Assembly (NCBI GenBank): GCA_036271855.1
Contig: DATAZV010000331.1
Span: forward strand, 1-8,947
Length of the DNA stretch: 8,947 bases
Direction: 5' to 3'
From: JAQGMJ01 sp036271855
GTDB taxonomy: Bacteria > Pseudomonadota > Gammaproteobacteria > Burkholderiales > JAEUOS01
Below the pieces are notes generated by a model. The model did not search any database, was not told where the DNA came from, and saw only the letters and a list, made by a program, of their open reading frames with translations. This document shows positions 1 through 6,288 of the stretch, in pieces (the stretch's first letter is position 1; every line of letters begins with the position of its first letter). Made by a program: the position numbers and the translations under genes.

Positions 1-132
1 GGCTTCACCGCCAAATTTGGCCGATAGCACGGTGGTGATGGCTGCCGTCAGCGTGGTCTTGCCGTGGTCCACGTGCCCAATCGTGCCGACGTTGACGTGC
101 GGCTTGGTTCGCTCAAACTTGCCCTTGGCCAT
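1..132 (-). CDS. tuf: Elongation factor Tu, N-terminal 44 codons (partial)
   Basis: EF-Tu is the GTPase that carries aminoacyl-tRNA to the ribosome in the cytoplasm. The visible N-terminus starts MAKGKFERTKPHVNVGTIGH and runs into the G1/P-loop motif GHVDHGKT at about residues 19-26, followed by TLTAAITTVLSAKFGGEA. All of this is diagnostic of bacterial EF-Tu. The ATG is the complement of 130-132. An AAGGG Shine-Dalgarno-like stretch (complement of 142-146) lies 9 nt upstream, slightly far but usable. The rest of the gene (a usual EF-Tu is about 395 aa) is beyond the window start. It is the last visible member of a tRNA-Tyr, tRNA-Gly, tRNA-Thr, tuf transcription unit, the arrangement known for tufB in proteobacteria. 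Because bacteria of this group usually carry two near-identical tuf copies, the break at the window edge may reflect an assembly repeat. The tufA/tufB assignment rests on the tRNA neighbours only. Confidence 0.97.
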   Translation of the reverse strand, partial: MAKGKFERTKPHVNVGTIGHVDHGKTTLTAAITTVLSAKFGGEA

Positions 133-246
133 GATTTCTTACCCTTAAAGCTTCGGTTGATGATGAACAGGAATTCTTGGTTCGACGCTTGTTTACAAAA
201 GTGCCGCCACCCTGGGGCGCCCGGGCTTTGCCGGACGCTCAATCGA

Positions 247-321
247 TGGTGCCCATGATGTGGATTGAACACATGACCTCTCCCTTACCAAGGGAGTGCT
301 CTGCCACTGAGCTACATGGGC
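247..321 (-). tRNA. tRNA-Thr (anticodon GGT)
   Basis: Read on the minus strand, a full cloverleaf can be drawn. The acceptor stem GCCCATG pairs with CATGGGC, the D stem is GCTC/GAGC, and the anticodon stem CTCCC/GGGAG encloses the loop TTGGTAA with anticodon GGT. The variable loop is AGGTC. The T arm is ATGTG/CACAT with loop TTCAATC, the discriminator is A, and CCA is encoded. It is the tRNA closest to tuf, 114 bp upstream of the EF-Tu start, and should be released from the common tRNA-tuf transcript by RNase P and 3' processing. It matches the thrT position in the enterobacterial tufB operon. Confidence 0.97.
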
Positions 322-442
322 ATTTACTGCTGGCGCTACAACTGCCGGGTCCAAATTTCCGGACGGCGCAACCTGCCGCGCCGCCCTGCCTACCTGACCC
401 AGTTTCATCTGGACACGCTCAGAACGCATGCCCAGGTAAAAC

Positions 443-516
443 TGGAGCGGGTGAAGGGAATCGAACCCTCGTCATAAGCTTGGAAGGCTTCTGCTCTACC
501 ATTGAGCTACACCCGC
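443..516 (-). tRNA. tRNA-Gly (anticodon TCC)
   Basis: The minus-strand cloverleaf has acceptor GCGGGTG/CACCCGC, D stem GCTC/GAGC, anticodon loop CTTCCAA (anticodon TCC) on stem GAAGC/GCTTA, T arm GAGGG/CCCTT with loop TTCGATT, a U discriminator and encoded CCA. The U discriminator is normal for bacterial tRNA-Gly. The top pair of the anticodon stem (27:43) is a G-A mismatch; the other four pairs are canonical, so I treat the gene as functional. It is the middle tRNA of the tRNA-tuf operon, separated by 121 bp from tRNA-Thr and 62 bp from tRNA-Tyr. Confidence 0.97.
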
Positions 517-578
517 TTTATCCAAACCTTCGCTTCGGCTGCCACCAGGTGCTGCAAAACCAGGCAAACATGCAATTT

Positions 579-664
579 TGGTGGTGGGGGATGGATTCGA
601 ACCATCGTACTCGTTAGAGGGCAGATTTACAGTCTGCTGCCATTAACCACTCGGCCACCCCACC
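579..664 (-). tRNA. tRNA-Tyr (anticodon GTA)
   Basis: This is an 86-nt class II tRNA with a long variable arm, as expected for tyrosine. The acceptor is GGTGGGG/CCCCACC, the anticodon stem-loop GCAGA-CTGTAAA-TCTGC has anticodon GTA, the T arm is GATGG/CCATC with loop TTCGAAT, the discriminator is A and CCA is encoded. It is the first gene of the tRNA-tuf operon. The predicted transcription start (about 676) leaves only a 12-nt 5' leader for RNase P removal. Confidence 0.97.
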
Positions 665-682
665 CACCGGAGCGAACCTCAA

Positions 683-711
683 ATTATGCGCAAATTTGAG
701 CCGGCGGTCAA
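683..711 (-). promoter_or_regulatory. Strong sigma70 promoter of the tRNA-Tyr/Gly/Thr-tuf operon
   Basis: On the minus strand the -35 box TTGACC (complement of 706-711) and the -10 box CATAAT (complement of 683-688) are separated by exactly 17 bp. Each differs from consensus at one position. The distance to tRNA-Tyr puts the start about 12 nt before the mature 5' end. The bases just upstream of the -35 are A-rich (complement of about 720-737), which could act as an UP element. A strong constitutive, growth-rate-controlled promoter is what this operon needs. Confidence 0.85.
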
Positions 712-1074
712 GTACACCATCATCATTTTTGGGTTTTAGCGCTGTTAGGGCGGTTGCGGACCGGACCGGCCGGGCGCGACGGGCAGCGGGCGGCGGTGGA
801 ATCGGCGCGTCTTTCGGGCACCTGGCCCCAAAAAACACAAAAGACGGCAATTTCGGCCCTGATTTGCGACAAAACGATGAATTCGCGGCCGATAAGTCGA
901 AATCCGGGATATCCATGGTCCAAAACCGCAAAAACATGGATTTGGCCGGCTTCGACGTCCGGCCCCCGCCGATCCGCCCTCATTGCCCCTCATTAACCTT
1001 CTCGCCGCCTCTTTTTGCCGCCTTCCCTTATAAAATGATGGCGCTGTCGTTTTGGCAGTTCAGGCGAGGGATTT
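712..1074. other. Gene-free intergenic region between the divergent tRNA-tuf operon and panE-like gene
   Basis: No convincing coding sequence is present: the short open frames here overlap on both strands, lack ribosome-binding sites and match no family I know. It holds the upstream flank of the tRNA promoter, a long imperfect dyad at 887-964, and a TATAAA hexamer at 1029-1034. That hexamer could be a -10 box for the plus-strand gene at 1075, but no acceptable -35 box is seen at 16-18 bp. A GAGGG stretch at 1066-1070 is the likely ribosome-binding site of the next gene. Confidence 0.6.
887..964. repeat. Imperfect long inverted repeat (hairpin-forming dyad)
   Basis: Three perfectly complementary blocks are nested around a 17-nt A-rich loop (918-934). 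These are GGCCG 887-891 with CGGCC 960-964, GTCGAA 896-901 with TTCGAC 951-956, and ATCCATG 911-917 with CATGGAT 935-941. Internal loops are of similar size on both sides. Nothing links it to a known element family. Confidence 0.45.
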
Positions 1075-2022
1075 GTGGTGGATGACAAGCAAAACCTGCG
1101 CGTAGCCGTTCTCGGCGCCGGCGCCGTCGGCTGTTTTTTCGGCGGCATGCTGGCGCGCGCCGGGCATCCGGTGACGCTGATCGGCCGCCCCTTGCACGTG
1201 GATGCCTTTCGCGCCGGCGGGCTGCATTTCGCAGGCTTGAATTTCGACGAACAGGTGAAGGTCGAGGCCGCCACCGAGGCCCGCGCGGTCGCGGGTGCGC
1301 AACTGCTCCTGTTCAGCGTCAAATCCACCGACACCGAATCCGCCGCCCGCGAAATGGCGCCCTGGCTGGCGGCCGACGCCGTCGTGCTGAACCTGCAAAA
1401 CGGCGTCGACAATACCGAACGCATCGCCGCGCAAATAAAACAGCCAGTCTTTCCCGCCGCCGTTTACGTCGCGACCGCCATGGCCGGCCCGGGACACCTC
1501 AAACATCACGGCCGTGGCGACCTGGTGATCGGCAGCCCGAATGGCGTTGCCGACGCGCGCGAAGCCGAGCAACTGGAGCGCATCCGCGCCGGCTTCGTCG
1601 CCGCCGGCGTGCCAGTGACTGTTTCCGACAACGTCGCCGGCGCCCTATGGGGCAAGCTGACGGTCAACTGCGCCTACAACGCCATTTCCGCCCTCGGACA
1701 AATGCCCTACGGCCGGATGATCGAAAGCGTCGGCATCCGCCAGGTGATGACCGATGTCGTCGGCGAGGTGCTCGCGGTGGCCGCCGCACGCGGCGTGCGC
1801 ATGGCGCCGGACACCCTGCCGGCGGTGCTCGGCCTGGCACAAGCGATGGCTACGCAATTTTCTTCGACCGCGCAAGACCTGGCGCGCGAGCGCCCCACCG
1901 AAATCGACCACCTCAACGGCTTTATCGTGCGCCAGGGCGAGGCCCTGTCCATCCCTGTTCCGGCCAACCGTGCGCTGCATGCGCTGGTGAAACTGGTGGA
2001 ACTGCGGCAGGCGCAAACCTAG
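1075..2022 (+). CDS. panE: Ketopantoate reductase family protein (2-dehydropantoate 2-reductase)
   Basis: The likely reaction is NADPH-dependent reduction of 2-dehydropantoate to pantoate, the step before pantothenate synthetase in coenzyme A synthesis, in the cytoplasm. The 315-aa length fits the family (about 300 aa). Visible marks are the N-terminal dinucleotide-binding motif GAGAVG at 14-19, LQNG at 107-110, GKLTVNC with the catalytic-type Lys194, and PTEIDHLNG with the acidic Glu276 that binds substrate in characterised enzymes. Two GTG codons in tandem (1075, 1078) are the only plausible starts; GAGGG at 1066-1070 gives short spacing to either, so the second GTG (314 aa) is equally possible. 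It stands alone, converging on the LysR gene with a 12-bp gap. Genomes often carry several PanE paralogues acting on other 2-oxo acids, and no other pantothenate gene is adjacent, so the exact substrate is inferred. Confidence 0.85.
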   Translation: MVDDKQNLRVAVLGAGAVGCFFGGMLARAGHPVTLIGRPLHVDAFRAGGLHFAGLNFDEQVKVEAATEARAVAGAQLLLFSVKSTDTESAAREMAPWLAADAVVLNLQNGVDNTERIAAQIKQPVFPAAVYVATAMAGPGHLKHHGRGDLVIGSPNGVADAREAEQLERIRAGFVAAGVPVTVSDNVAGALWGKLTVNCAYNAISALGQMPYGRMIESVGIRQVMTDVVGEVLAVAAARGVRMAPDTLPAVLGLAQAMATQFSSTAQDLARERPTEIDHLNGFIVRQGEALSIPVPANRALHALVKLVELRQAQT

Positions 2023-2037
2023 CGGCGCGCGCCGCTA
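2020..2037. terminator. 18-bp perfect palindrome bounded by two convergent stop codons; possible bidirectional terminator
   Basis: TAGCGGCGCGCGCCGCTA is a perfect palindrome. Its first three bases are the TAG stop of the panE-like gene, and its last three are the complement of the TAG stop of the LysR gene. As RNA from either strand it could fold into a 7-bp GC-rich hairpin with a 4-nt loop. No U-run follows on either strand, so it is not a classical intrinsic terminator. A role as a pause or exonuclease-blocking 3' end is an inference. Confidence 0.4.
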
Positions 2038-2886
2038 ACGCAGCATACCGGCCAGCGCTGCGACCTTTGCCTGCGGCACATCACCGCGCCAGATCAGCAA
2101 GGTGCGCGCCGAGCGGAAGTCGCCCTTGAGGGGATGGACCGACAGCCGCGCCCGCTCGGTGTAGGTGTCGAGCACCCGCCGCGGCATCAGCGCCACCCCC
2201 ATGCCGGCTACGCAACAACCGAGAATCGCATGATAAGACCCGACCTCGACGACACGCGCCGGCGCCATTTTGCCGCGCATGCACCAGTCTTCCAGGCGCG
2301 CGCGATGCGGGCAGCCCGGCTCGAATACCAGGAGCGTAGACCGGGGAATGTCGGCGGGTGAGTGGATGCGCGGGTGCCCCTCCGGCCCCACCAGTACCAG
2401 TTCCTCGAGATAAGCCGGGGCCGATTTGAGCCGGGCATCCGACACCGGCTCGGCCACCAGCGCCGCATCCAGGTCACCGGCCAGCACGTCGGCGGTCAAG
2501 ACGCGCGGATTGCCGGTGCGCAATTCCACAGCCAGTGCGGGATGGCGCTTGTGCATCTTGCCCAGCAGGGCCGGCAGGCGGGTGGCCGCGGTGCTTTCCA
2601 TCGCGCCCAGACGCAATATGCCGCGCGGCTCGCTGCCGCCCACCGCCTCGCGCGCCTCGTCGGCCAGCGCGAGCAGGCGCTGCGCATAACCAAGCAGGGT
2701 CTTGCCCGCCGGCGAGAGCTGCATGCGCTTGTGTTCGCGCACAAACAGGGGGGCGCCCAGTTCCTGTTCCAGATTCTTGATGCGCGTGGTGATATTCGAA
2801 GGCACGCGATGCAACAGCCCAGCCGCGCGGGTGATGCCACCGGCCTCGGCCACTGTACGAAAGATGCGCAGGTCGGAAAGATCCAT
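2035..2886 (-). CDS. LysR-family transcriptional regulator
   Basis: This 283-aa protein has the LysR-type layout. Residues about 1-60 form the N-terminal winged helix-turn-helix, with MDLSDLRIFRTVAEAGGITR followed by AAGLLHRVPSNITTRIKNLE and ELGAPLFVR. A linker helix follows, then a periplasmic-binding-protein-like effector domain from about residue 90, opening RGILRLGAMESTAATRLP. The C-terminal part retains the GMGVALMPRRVL stretch typical of the family. The start is the complement of 2884-2886, and only a weak AAGA precedes it. It is transcribed divergently from the small ABM-fold gene at 2996, the classic arrangement in which a LysR protein represses itself and activates its neighbour from a shared operator. 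The 11-bp inverted repeat begins 6 bp upstream of its start codon. The effector ligand is unknown, and I cannot place it in a named subfamily. Confidence 0.93.
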   Translation of the reverse strand: MDLSDLRIFRTVAEAGGITRAAGLLHRVPSNITTRIKNLEQELGAPLFVREHKRMQLSPAGKTLLGYAQRLLALADEAREAVGGSEPRGILRLGAMESTAATRLPALLGKMHKRHPALAVELRTGNPRVLTADVLAGDLDAALVAEPVSDARLKSAPAYLEELVLVGPEGHPRIHSPADIPRSTLLVFEPGCPHRARLEDWCMRGKMAPARVVEVGSYHAILGCCVAGMGVALMPRRVLDTYTERARLSVHPLKGDFRSARTLLIWRGDVPQAKVAALAGMLR

Positions 2887-2890
2887 GTTC

Positions 2891-2917
2891 TTGAAAAATG
2901 AACGTAAACGTCATAAT
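2891..2917 (+). promoter_or_regulatory. Possible sigma70 promoter for the ABM-fold gene
   Basis: TTGAAA (2891-2896) resembles a -35 box and CATAAT (2912-2917) a -10 box, each one base from consensus. The 15-bp spacer is shorter than optimal. That is common for activator-dependent promoters and would fit LysR control, since the elements lie inside the inverted repeat. The predicted leader to the start at 2996 is about 70 nt. Confidence 0.3.
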
Positions 2918-2930
2918 AATTCATTTTTCA
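2892..2930. promoter_or_regulatory. Candidate LysR operator: 11-bp perfect inverted repeat in the divergent intergenic region
   Basis: The arms TGAAAAATGAA (2892-2902) and TTCATTTTTCA (2920-2930) are exact reverse complements separated by 17 bp. A second dyad lies inside: ATGAACGT at 2898-2905 and ACGTCAT at 2908-2914, matching except for one extra A. LysR regulators bind dyads with A/T-rich ends upstream of divergent promoters. The site sits between the LysR and ABM-fold genes, close to the LysR start. Binding by this particular regulator is inferred. Confidence 0.55.
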
Positions 2931-2995
2931 TAAAGGATGGCCGGCCCTACAGTGGTGCCTGCCGCGATTCGCGCGGCCATCGCCAAGGAACCCAC

Positions 2996-3319
2996 ATGAT
3001 CGTCACTGTATTTCGCTCGCGCCTGAATCCATCGATGCAGGAGGAATATGGCCGCTGGGCCGTGCGCATGAGCGAGCTGGCCAGGGAAATGCCCGGCTAT
3101 CTCTCGCACAAAGTGTTTGTCGCCGCAGATGGTGAACGCGCGACCATCGTCGAGTTCGCCACCGAAGCGGCCATGCGCCCCTGGGCCACCCATCCCGAGC
3201 ACGTGGCGGCCAAGCGCCTGGGGCGCGAACAATTCTTTTCGGAATATCGCGTCCAGGTATGCAGCGTGCTGCGCGACAGCGCGGACCGGCCGCAAATCCG
3301 GCCGGTACCGCCTAGCTGA
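2996..3319 (+). CDS. Small antibiotic-biosynthesis-monooxygenase (ABM) fold protein
   Basis: This 107-aa cytoplasmic protein has the ferredoxin-like ABM pattern. A first strand MIVTVFRSRL is followed by a helix (about 14-31, with WAVRMSELAREMPGY), a strand LSHKVFVAADGERATIVEF, then the family-like stretch WATHPEHVAAKRLGREQFF (63-81) and the last strand YRVQVCSVLR (84-93). Members act as quinol or heme oxygenases, aromatic-ring monooxygenases or non-catalytic dimers, so the reaction cannot be read from sequence. The start ATG has a good AAGGA at 2985-2989 with 6-nt spacing. Divergence from the LysR gene suggests it is that regulator's target, perhaps in handling a quinone, aldehyde or aromatic stress compound (inference). 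Its last 8 bases overlap the 3' end of the convergent transglutaminase-like gene. Confidence 0.82.
   Translation: MIVTVFRSRLNPSMQEEYGRWAVRMSELAREMPGYLSHKVFVAADGERATIVEFATEAAMRPWATHPEHVAAKRLGREQFFSEYRVQVCSVLRDSADRPQIRPVPPS
3285..3306. repeat. GC-rich 8-bp perfect hairpin at a tail-to-tail gene junction
   Basis: ACCGGCCG (3285-3292) and CGGCCGGT (3299-3306) are exact reverse complements around a 6-nt loop. The hairpin lies inside the last codons of the ABM-fold gene and just past the stop of the opposing transglutaminase-like gene. It could act as a 3'-end structure for the latter, but no U-run follows. Confidence 0.35.
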
Positions 3320-4187
3320 GAAATTCGCCCGCGGTCGAAATGGCGTCGGCGCGGTGAAACGGCAGCAGGCAATTACCGTTGTCGTCGGCCACCGCCGCGA
3401 TAGCCAGCAGCGGCGCCATCGACTGCACATCGCCGAACATGGTGGCGAAGGAAATGTCGGCGGCGTCGCGCCCGGTGCCGATGCGGATGAAGCCCATCGG
3501 GATGGCGGTGCCGGACGGGTCGAAAATGTACCAGCGGTTGCCGACGTAAACCTCCACATAGGCGTGAAAGTCGGTCGGGCCCAGGGCAGGGTCGGCGCCA
3601 TAGTCGATCCCGGAGACAAAACGCGCCGGAATATTAACGGCGCGGCACAGGGCGATCATCAGGTGGGCGAAATCGCGGCACACGCCGACCTGCTCGATCA
3701 AGGTGTCCGCCGCCGAGGTACTTGAATCGGTACTTGCCGAAGTGAACGTGGTACGCGCCTGCACCCATTCCTGGATTGCCTTCGCGCGCCAGTACCCGGG
3801 CGCCAGATGGCCGAATTCGCGGTTGGCCAGCTTGCGCAGACGGTCAGACTGGCAGTAGCGGCTCGGATAGATGAAGGGCAGCACATGCATCGGCAAATGG
3901 GCGATCGGCGCCTCCCCCAGGGTCTCGGGTGCCGCGAACACGTGATCGATATCCACCGTGGCCTCATAGTTCACGGTGAGCGGCCCCGGGTCGGCGCGCA
4001 GGCGCATGTAACGGTTGGCCAGGGCGTTGTCGATCAGATAGTCGACGCCGACGGCCTGGCTGAGCCATAAATTCTCGGAGAGCACGCGCTGGCTGAGCGT
4101 TTGCGCGGCCTGCAGGTTGAAGATGAAATCGGAGGGCGCGTTGCCGACTTGGTAGGCAAGCGAGATGGAAAACTTCATTCTGACCAT
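3312..4187 (-). CDS. Transglutaminase-like cysteine peptidase-fold protein
   Basis: This 291-aa protein has two parts. Residues about 1-110 resemble the N-terminal beta domain found in bacterial transglutaminase-family proteins (FIFNLQAAQT, then VNYEATVDIDH and LPMHVLPFIYPSRYCQSD). The C-terminal papain-like core follows, with the Cys-His-Asp triad visible: Cys170 in GVCRDFAHLM, His208 in DFHAYVEVY and Asp223 in WYIFDPSG. There is no signal peptide or membrane segment, so it is likely cytoplasmic. Family members cleave or form isopeptide/amide bonds; the substrate is unknown. Two in-frame ATGs lie at 4187 and 4178. I chose the first because a GCAGG sequence sits 7 nt upstream of it, while the second (288 aa) has no ribosome-binding site. 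The gene is divergent from recQ and overlaps the ABM-fold gene tail to tail by 8 bp. The much longer open frame continuing upstream to 5681 is antisense to recQ and not part of the protein. Confidence 0.88.
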   Translation of the reverse strand: MVRMKFSISLAYQVGNAPSDFIFNLQAAQTLSQRVLSENLWLSQAVGVDYLIDNALANRYMRLRADPGPLTVNYEATVDIDHVFAAPETLGEAPIAHLPMHVLPFIYPSRYCQSDRLRKLANREFGHLAPGYWRAKAIQEWVQARTTFTSASTDSSTSAADTLIEQVGVCRDFAHLMIALCRAVNIPARFVSGIDYGADPALGPTDFHAYVEVYVGNRWYIFDPSGTAIPMGFIRIGTGRDAADISFATMFGDVQSMAPLLAIAAVADDNGNCLLPFHRADAISTAGEFLS

Positions 4188-4190
4188 ATT

Positions 4191-4221
4191 GCAACCTGCT
4201 GTTCGGCGCGACGCAGGTTGC
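4191..4221 (-). promoter_or_regulatory. 9-bp inverted repeat covering the ribosome-binding site of the transglutaminase-like gene
   Basis: GCAACCTGC (4191-4199) and GCAGGTTGC (4213-4221) are exact reverse complements with a 13-bp interval. In the minus-strand mRNA the arm nearest the gene carries the GCAGG Shine-Dalgarno-like bases and ends 3 nt before the ATG, so the hairpin would bury the ribosome-binding site. It could equally be a DNA operator in the transglutaminase/recQ divergent gap. Confidence 0.45.
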
Positions 4222-4349
4222 CGGCGGCAATCAAAGCTCGTAGGCCATGTTACGCCGAATCGCACGCGCGGCAGTTCGGGAAAATTTTCCAGCGTCTCGA
4301 CCGGCCTTGAAGGTTTGATTCGGCATGCGCCGTGATAACCTTGGGCAGC

Positions 4350-6167
4350 ATGTCGCGCGCGCTCGAAATCCTGCAAAACGTATTCGGCTACCCGGCCTTC
4401 CGGGGCCAGCAGGCGGCCATCGTCGATCACGTCGCCGGCGGCGGCGACGCCCTGGTGCTGATGCCCACCGGCGGCGGCAAGTCGCTGTGTTACCAGATTC
4501 CCGCGATGCTGCGCGAAGGCACCGCCATCGTCGTCTCGCCGCTGATCGCGCTGATGCAGGACCAGGTGGCCGCCCTCACCGAGGCCGGCGTGGCCGCCGC
4601 CGTGCTCAACTCCTCCCTGGAGGCGCGCGAGGCCTTTCAAGTGGAGCGCGATTTCGCTGCCGGCAAGCTCGACCTGCTCTATGTCGCGCCCGAGCGCCTG
4701 ATGACGCCGCGCTTTCTCGAATTGATCGAGCGCGGGCACGTTGCCTTGTTCGCCATCGACGAGGCGCACTGCGTTTCGCAATGGGGCCACGACTTCCGCC
4801 CGGAGTACATCGAGCTGTCGGTGCTGCACGAGCGCTTTCCCGGCATCCCGCGCATTGCGCTCACCGCCACCGCCGACGACCTCACCCGCGCCGAGATCAT
4901 CCGTCGCCTGCAGCTGGAAGAAGCGCAGATTTTCATCTCCAGCTTCGACCGCCCGAACATCCGCTACCAGATCGCGGAAAAAAACAACGCGCGCAGCCAG
5001 TTGCTCGACTTCATTCGCGCCAATCACCCGGGCGAGGCCGGCATCGTCTACTGCCTGTCGCGCAAGAAGGTGGAAGAAACCGCCGAGTGGCTCTCCGCCG
5101 AAGGCGTGCCCGCCCTGCCCTACCACGCCGGCTTCGACAATCCGACCCGGGCACGCCACCAGTCGCGCTTTGTCAATGAAGACGGCCTGGTGATCTGCGC
5201 CACCATCGCCTTCGGCATGGGGATTGATAAACCCGATGTGCGCTTCGTCGCCCACCTCGACCTGCCCAAAAGCATCGAAGCCTATTACCAGGAAACCGGC
5301 CGCGCCGGCCGTGACGGCGCCGCCGCCGACGCCTGGATGGCCTACGGCCTGCAGGACGTGGTGCAGCAGCGCCGCATGATCGAAGAGGGCGAGGCCGACG
5401 ATGCCTACAAACGCGTCTCCCACGGCAAGCTCGATGCGCTGGTCGGCCTGGCGGAGTCCGCCGGCTGCCGCCGGGTGCGCCTGCTGGCCTACTTCGGCGA
5501 AGCCAGCGAAGCCTGCGGCAATTGCGACAACTGCCTGACCCCGCCGCGCGTCTGGGACGGCACCGAGGAGGCGCAAAAGGCGCTTTCCGCCGTTTATCGC
5601 AGCGGCCAGCGCTTCGGCGCCGGGCACCTGATCGACATCCTGCGCGGCAACGCCACCGAGCGCGTGAAGCAGCTGCACCACGACGAACTGAAGACCTTCG
5701 GCGTCGGCGCCGAACGCAGCGAGACGCAGTGGCGGGCGATTTTCCGCCAGCTAATCGCCCTGGGTTTTCTTGAAGCCGATGTGGATGCCTATGGCGCCTT
5801 CAAACTCACCGAGGCGGCGCGTGGCGTGCTCACCGGCGGCACCCGCGTCTCTTTGCGCGAAGAAGCCGCCAAACCGAAAAGCGGCAAACGCGGAGCGCGC
5901 GGCAGCAAACCCGCGCTGGTGCCCAGCGGCCCCGGCGCGCCCGCCCTGCTGGAAGCCCTGCGCGCCTGGCGCAAGCAGACCGCCACCGAGCACGGTGTGC
6001 CGGCCTACGTGATTTTTCACGACGCCACCCTGGCGGCGATCGCCTCCGCCAGACCGCGCGCGGTCGACGACCTGCACGGCATTTCCGGCATCGGCGCCAC
6101 CAAACTCGCGCGCTACGGCGAGGCCCTGCTGAAAATCGTGCGTGAGCAGGCAGCCAGCGCCGCTTGA
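4350..6167 (+). CDS. recQ: ATP-dependent DNA helicase RecQ
   Basis: RecQ is a 3'-5' superfamily 2 helicase that unwinds recombination and stalled-fork intermediates, working with RecJ and SSB in RecF-pathway repair. From the ATG at 4350 it is 605 aa, close to E. coli RecQ. Motifs in order: Walker A PTGGGKS (39-45), DEAH (137-140) followed by the RecQ-specific aromatic loop CVSQWGHDFR (141-150), motif III LTATA (171-175), FGMGIDKPDVRF (288-299), and motif VI QETGRAGRDG (314-323). The zinc-site cysteines are C373, C389, C392 and C395. A winged helix follows (about 405-500), then a basic linker, then an HRDC domain (about 528-600) with GISGIGATKLARYG. All catalytic motifs are intact. A GTG at 4332 would add six residues. 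I prefer 4350 because alignable sequence begins at MSRALEILQ, though neither start has a strong ribosome-binding site. It is divergent from the transglutaminase-like gene and apparently monocistronic. Confidence 0.97.
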   Translation: MSRALEILQNVFGYPAFRGQQAAIVDHVAGGGDALVLMPTGGGKSLCYQIPAMLREGTAIVVSPLIALMQDQVAALTEAGVAAAVLNSSLEAREAFQVERDFAAGKLDLLYVAPERLMTPRFLELIERGHVALFAIDEAHCVSQWGHDFRPEYIELSVLHERFPGIPRIALTATADDLTRAEIIRRLQLEEAQIFISSFDRPNIRYQIAEKNNARSQLLDFIRANHPGEAGIVYCLSRKKVEETAEWLSAEGVPALPYHAGFDNPTRARHQSRFVNEDGLVICATIAFGMGIDKPDVRFVAHLDLPKSIEAYYQETGRAGRDGAAADAWMAYGLQDVVQQRRMIEEGEADDAYKRVSHGKLDALVGLAESAGCRRVRLLAYFGEASEACGNCDNCLTPPRVWDGTEEAQKALSAVYRSGQRFGAGHLIDILRGNATERVKQLHHDELKTFGVGAERSETQWRAIFRQLIALGFLEADVDAYGAFKLTEAARGVLTGGTRVSLREEAAKPKSGKRGARGSKPALVPSGPGAPALLEALRAWRKQTATEHGVPAYVIFHDATLAAIASARPRAVDDLHGISGIGATKLARYGEALLKIVREQAASAA

Positions 6168-6288
6168 GGCAAGCGGCCCGGCGCGGAATTGACGGGTATT
6201 TCGCGCCCTGCTTGGCGCATGAGACGCGCCGCATCGGCGAATAATCGGCTACTCACCAGAAATCCCGCCGGATCAAAATAACGCCAGC

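Noticed and set aside
443..516. G-A mismatch at the top of the tRNA-Gly anticodon stem as a sign of a degraded tRNA
   Set aside because: All other stems, the anticodon loop, the discriminator and CCA are intact, and a terminal mismatch at 27:43 is tolerated. There is no reason to call a pseudogene.
1029..1034. TATAAA as the -10 box of a panE promoter
   Set aside because: No -35 hexamer is found at 16-18 bp and no extended -10 is present, so it is noted only within the intergenic entry.
696..1085. 129-codon plus-strand open frame in the tRNA/panE gap
   Set aside because: It begins within the tRNA promoter spacer, has no ribosome-binding site, overlaps several equally long minus-strand frames and has no protein-like pattern.
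4188..5681. Upstream extension of the minus-strand transglutaminase frame, about 500 extra codons open antisense to recQ
   Set aside because: The extra part is rich in low-complexity G/A/H/Q/R runs, matches no family and mirrors the recQ codons exactly. Such antisense frames are common in GC-rich genes, and the transglutaminase homology begins at 4187.
6203..6218. Small GCGCC/GGCGC hairpin after recQ as a terminator
   Set aside because: There are only five base pairs, no U-run and many chance equivalents in DNA this GC-rich.
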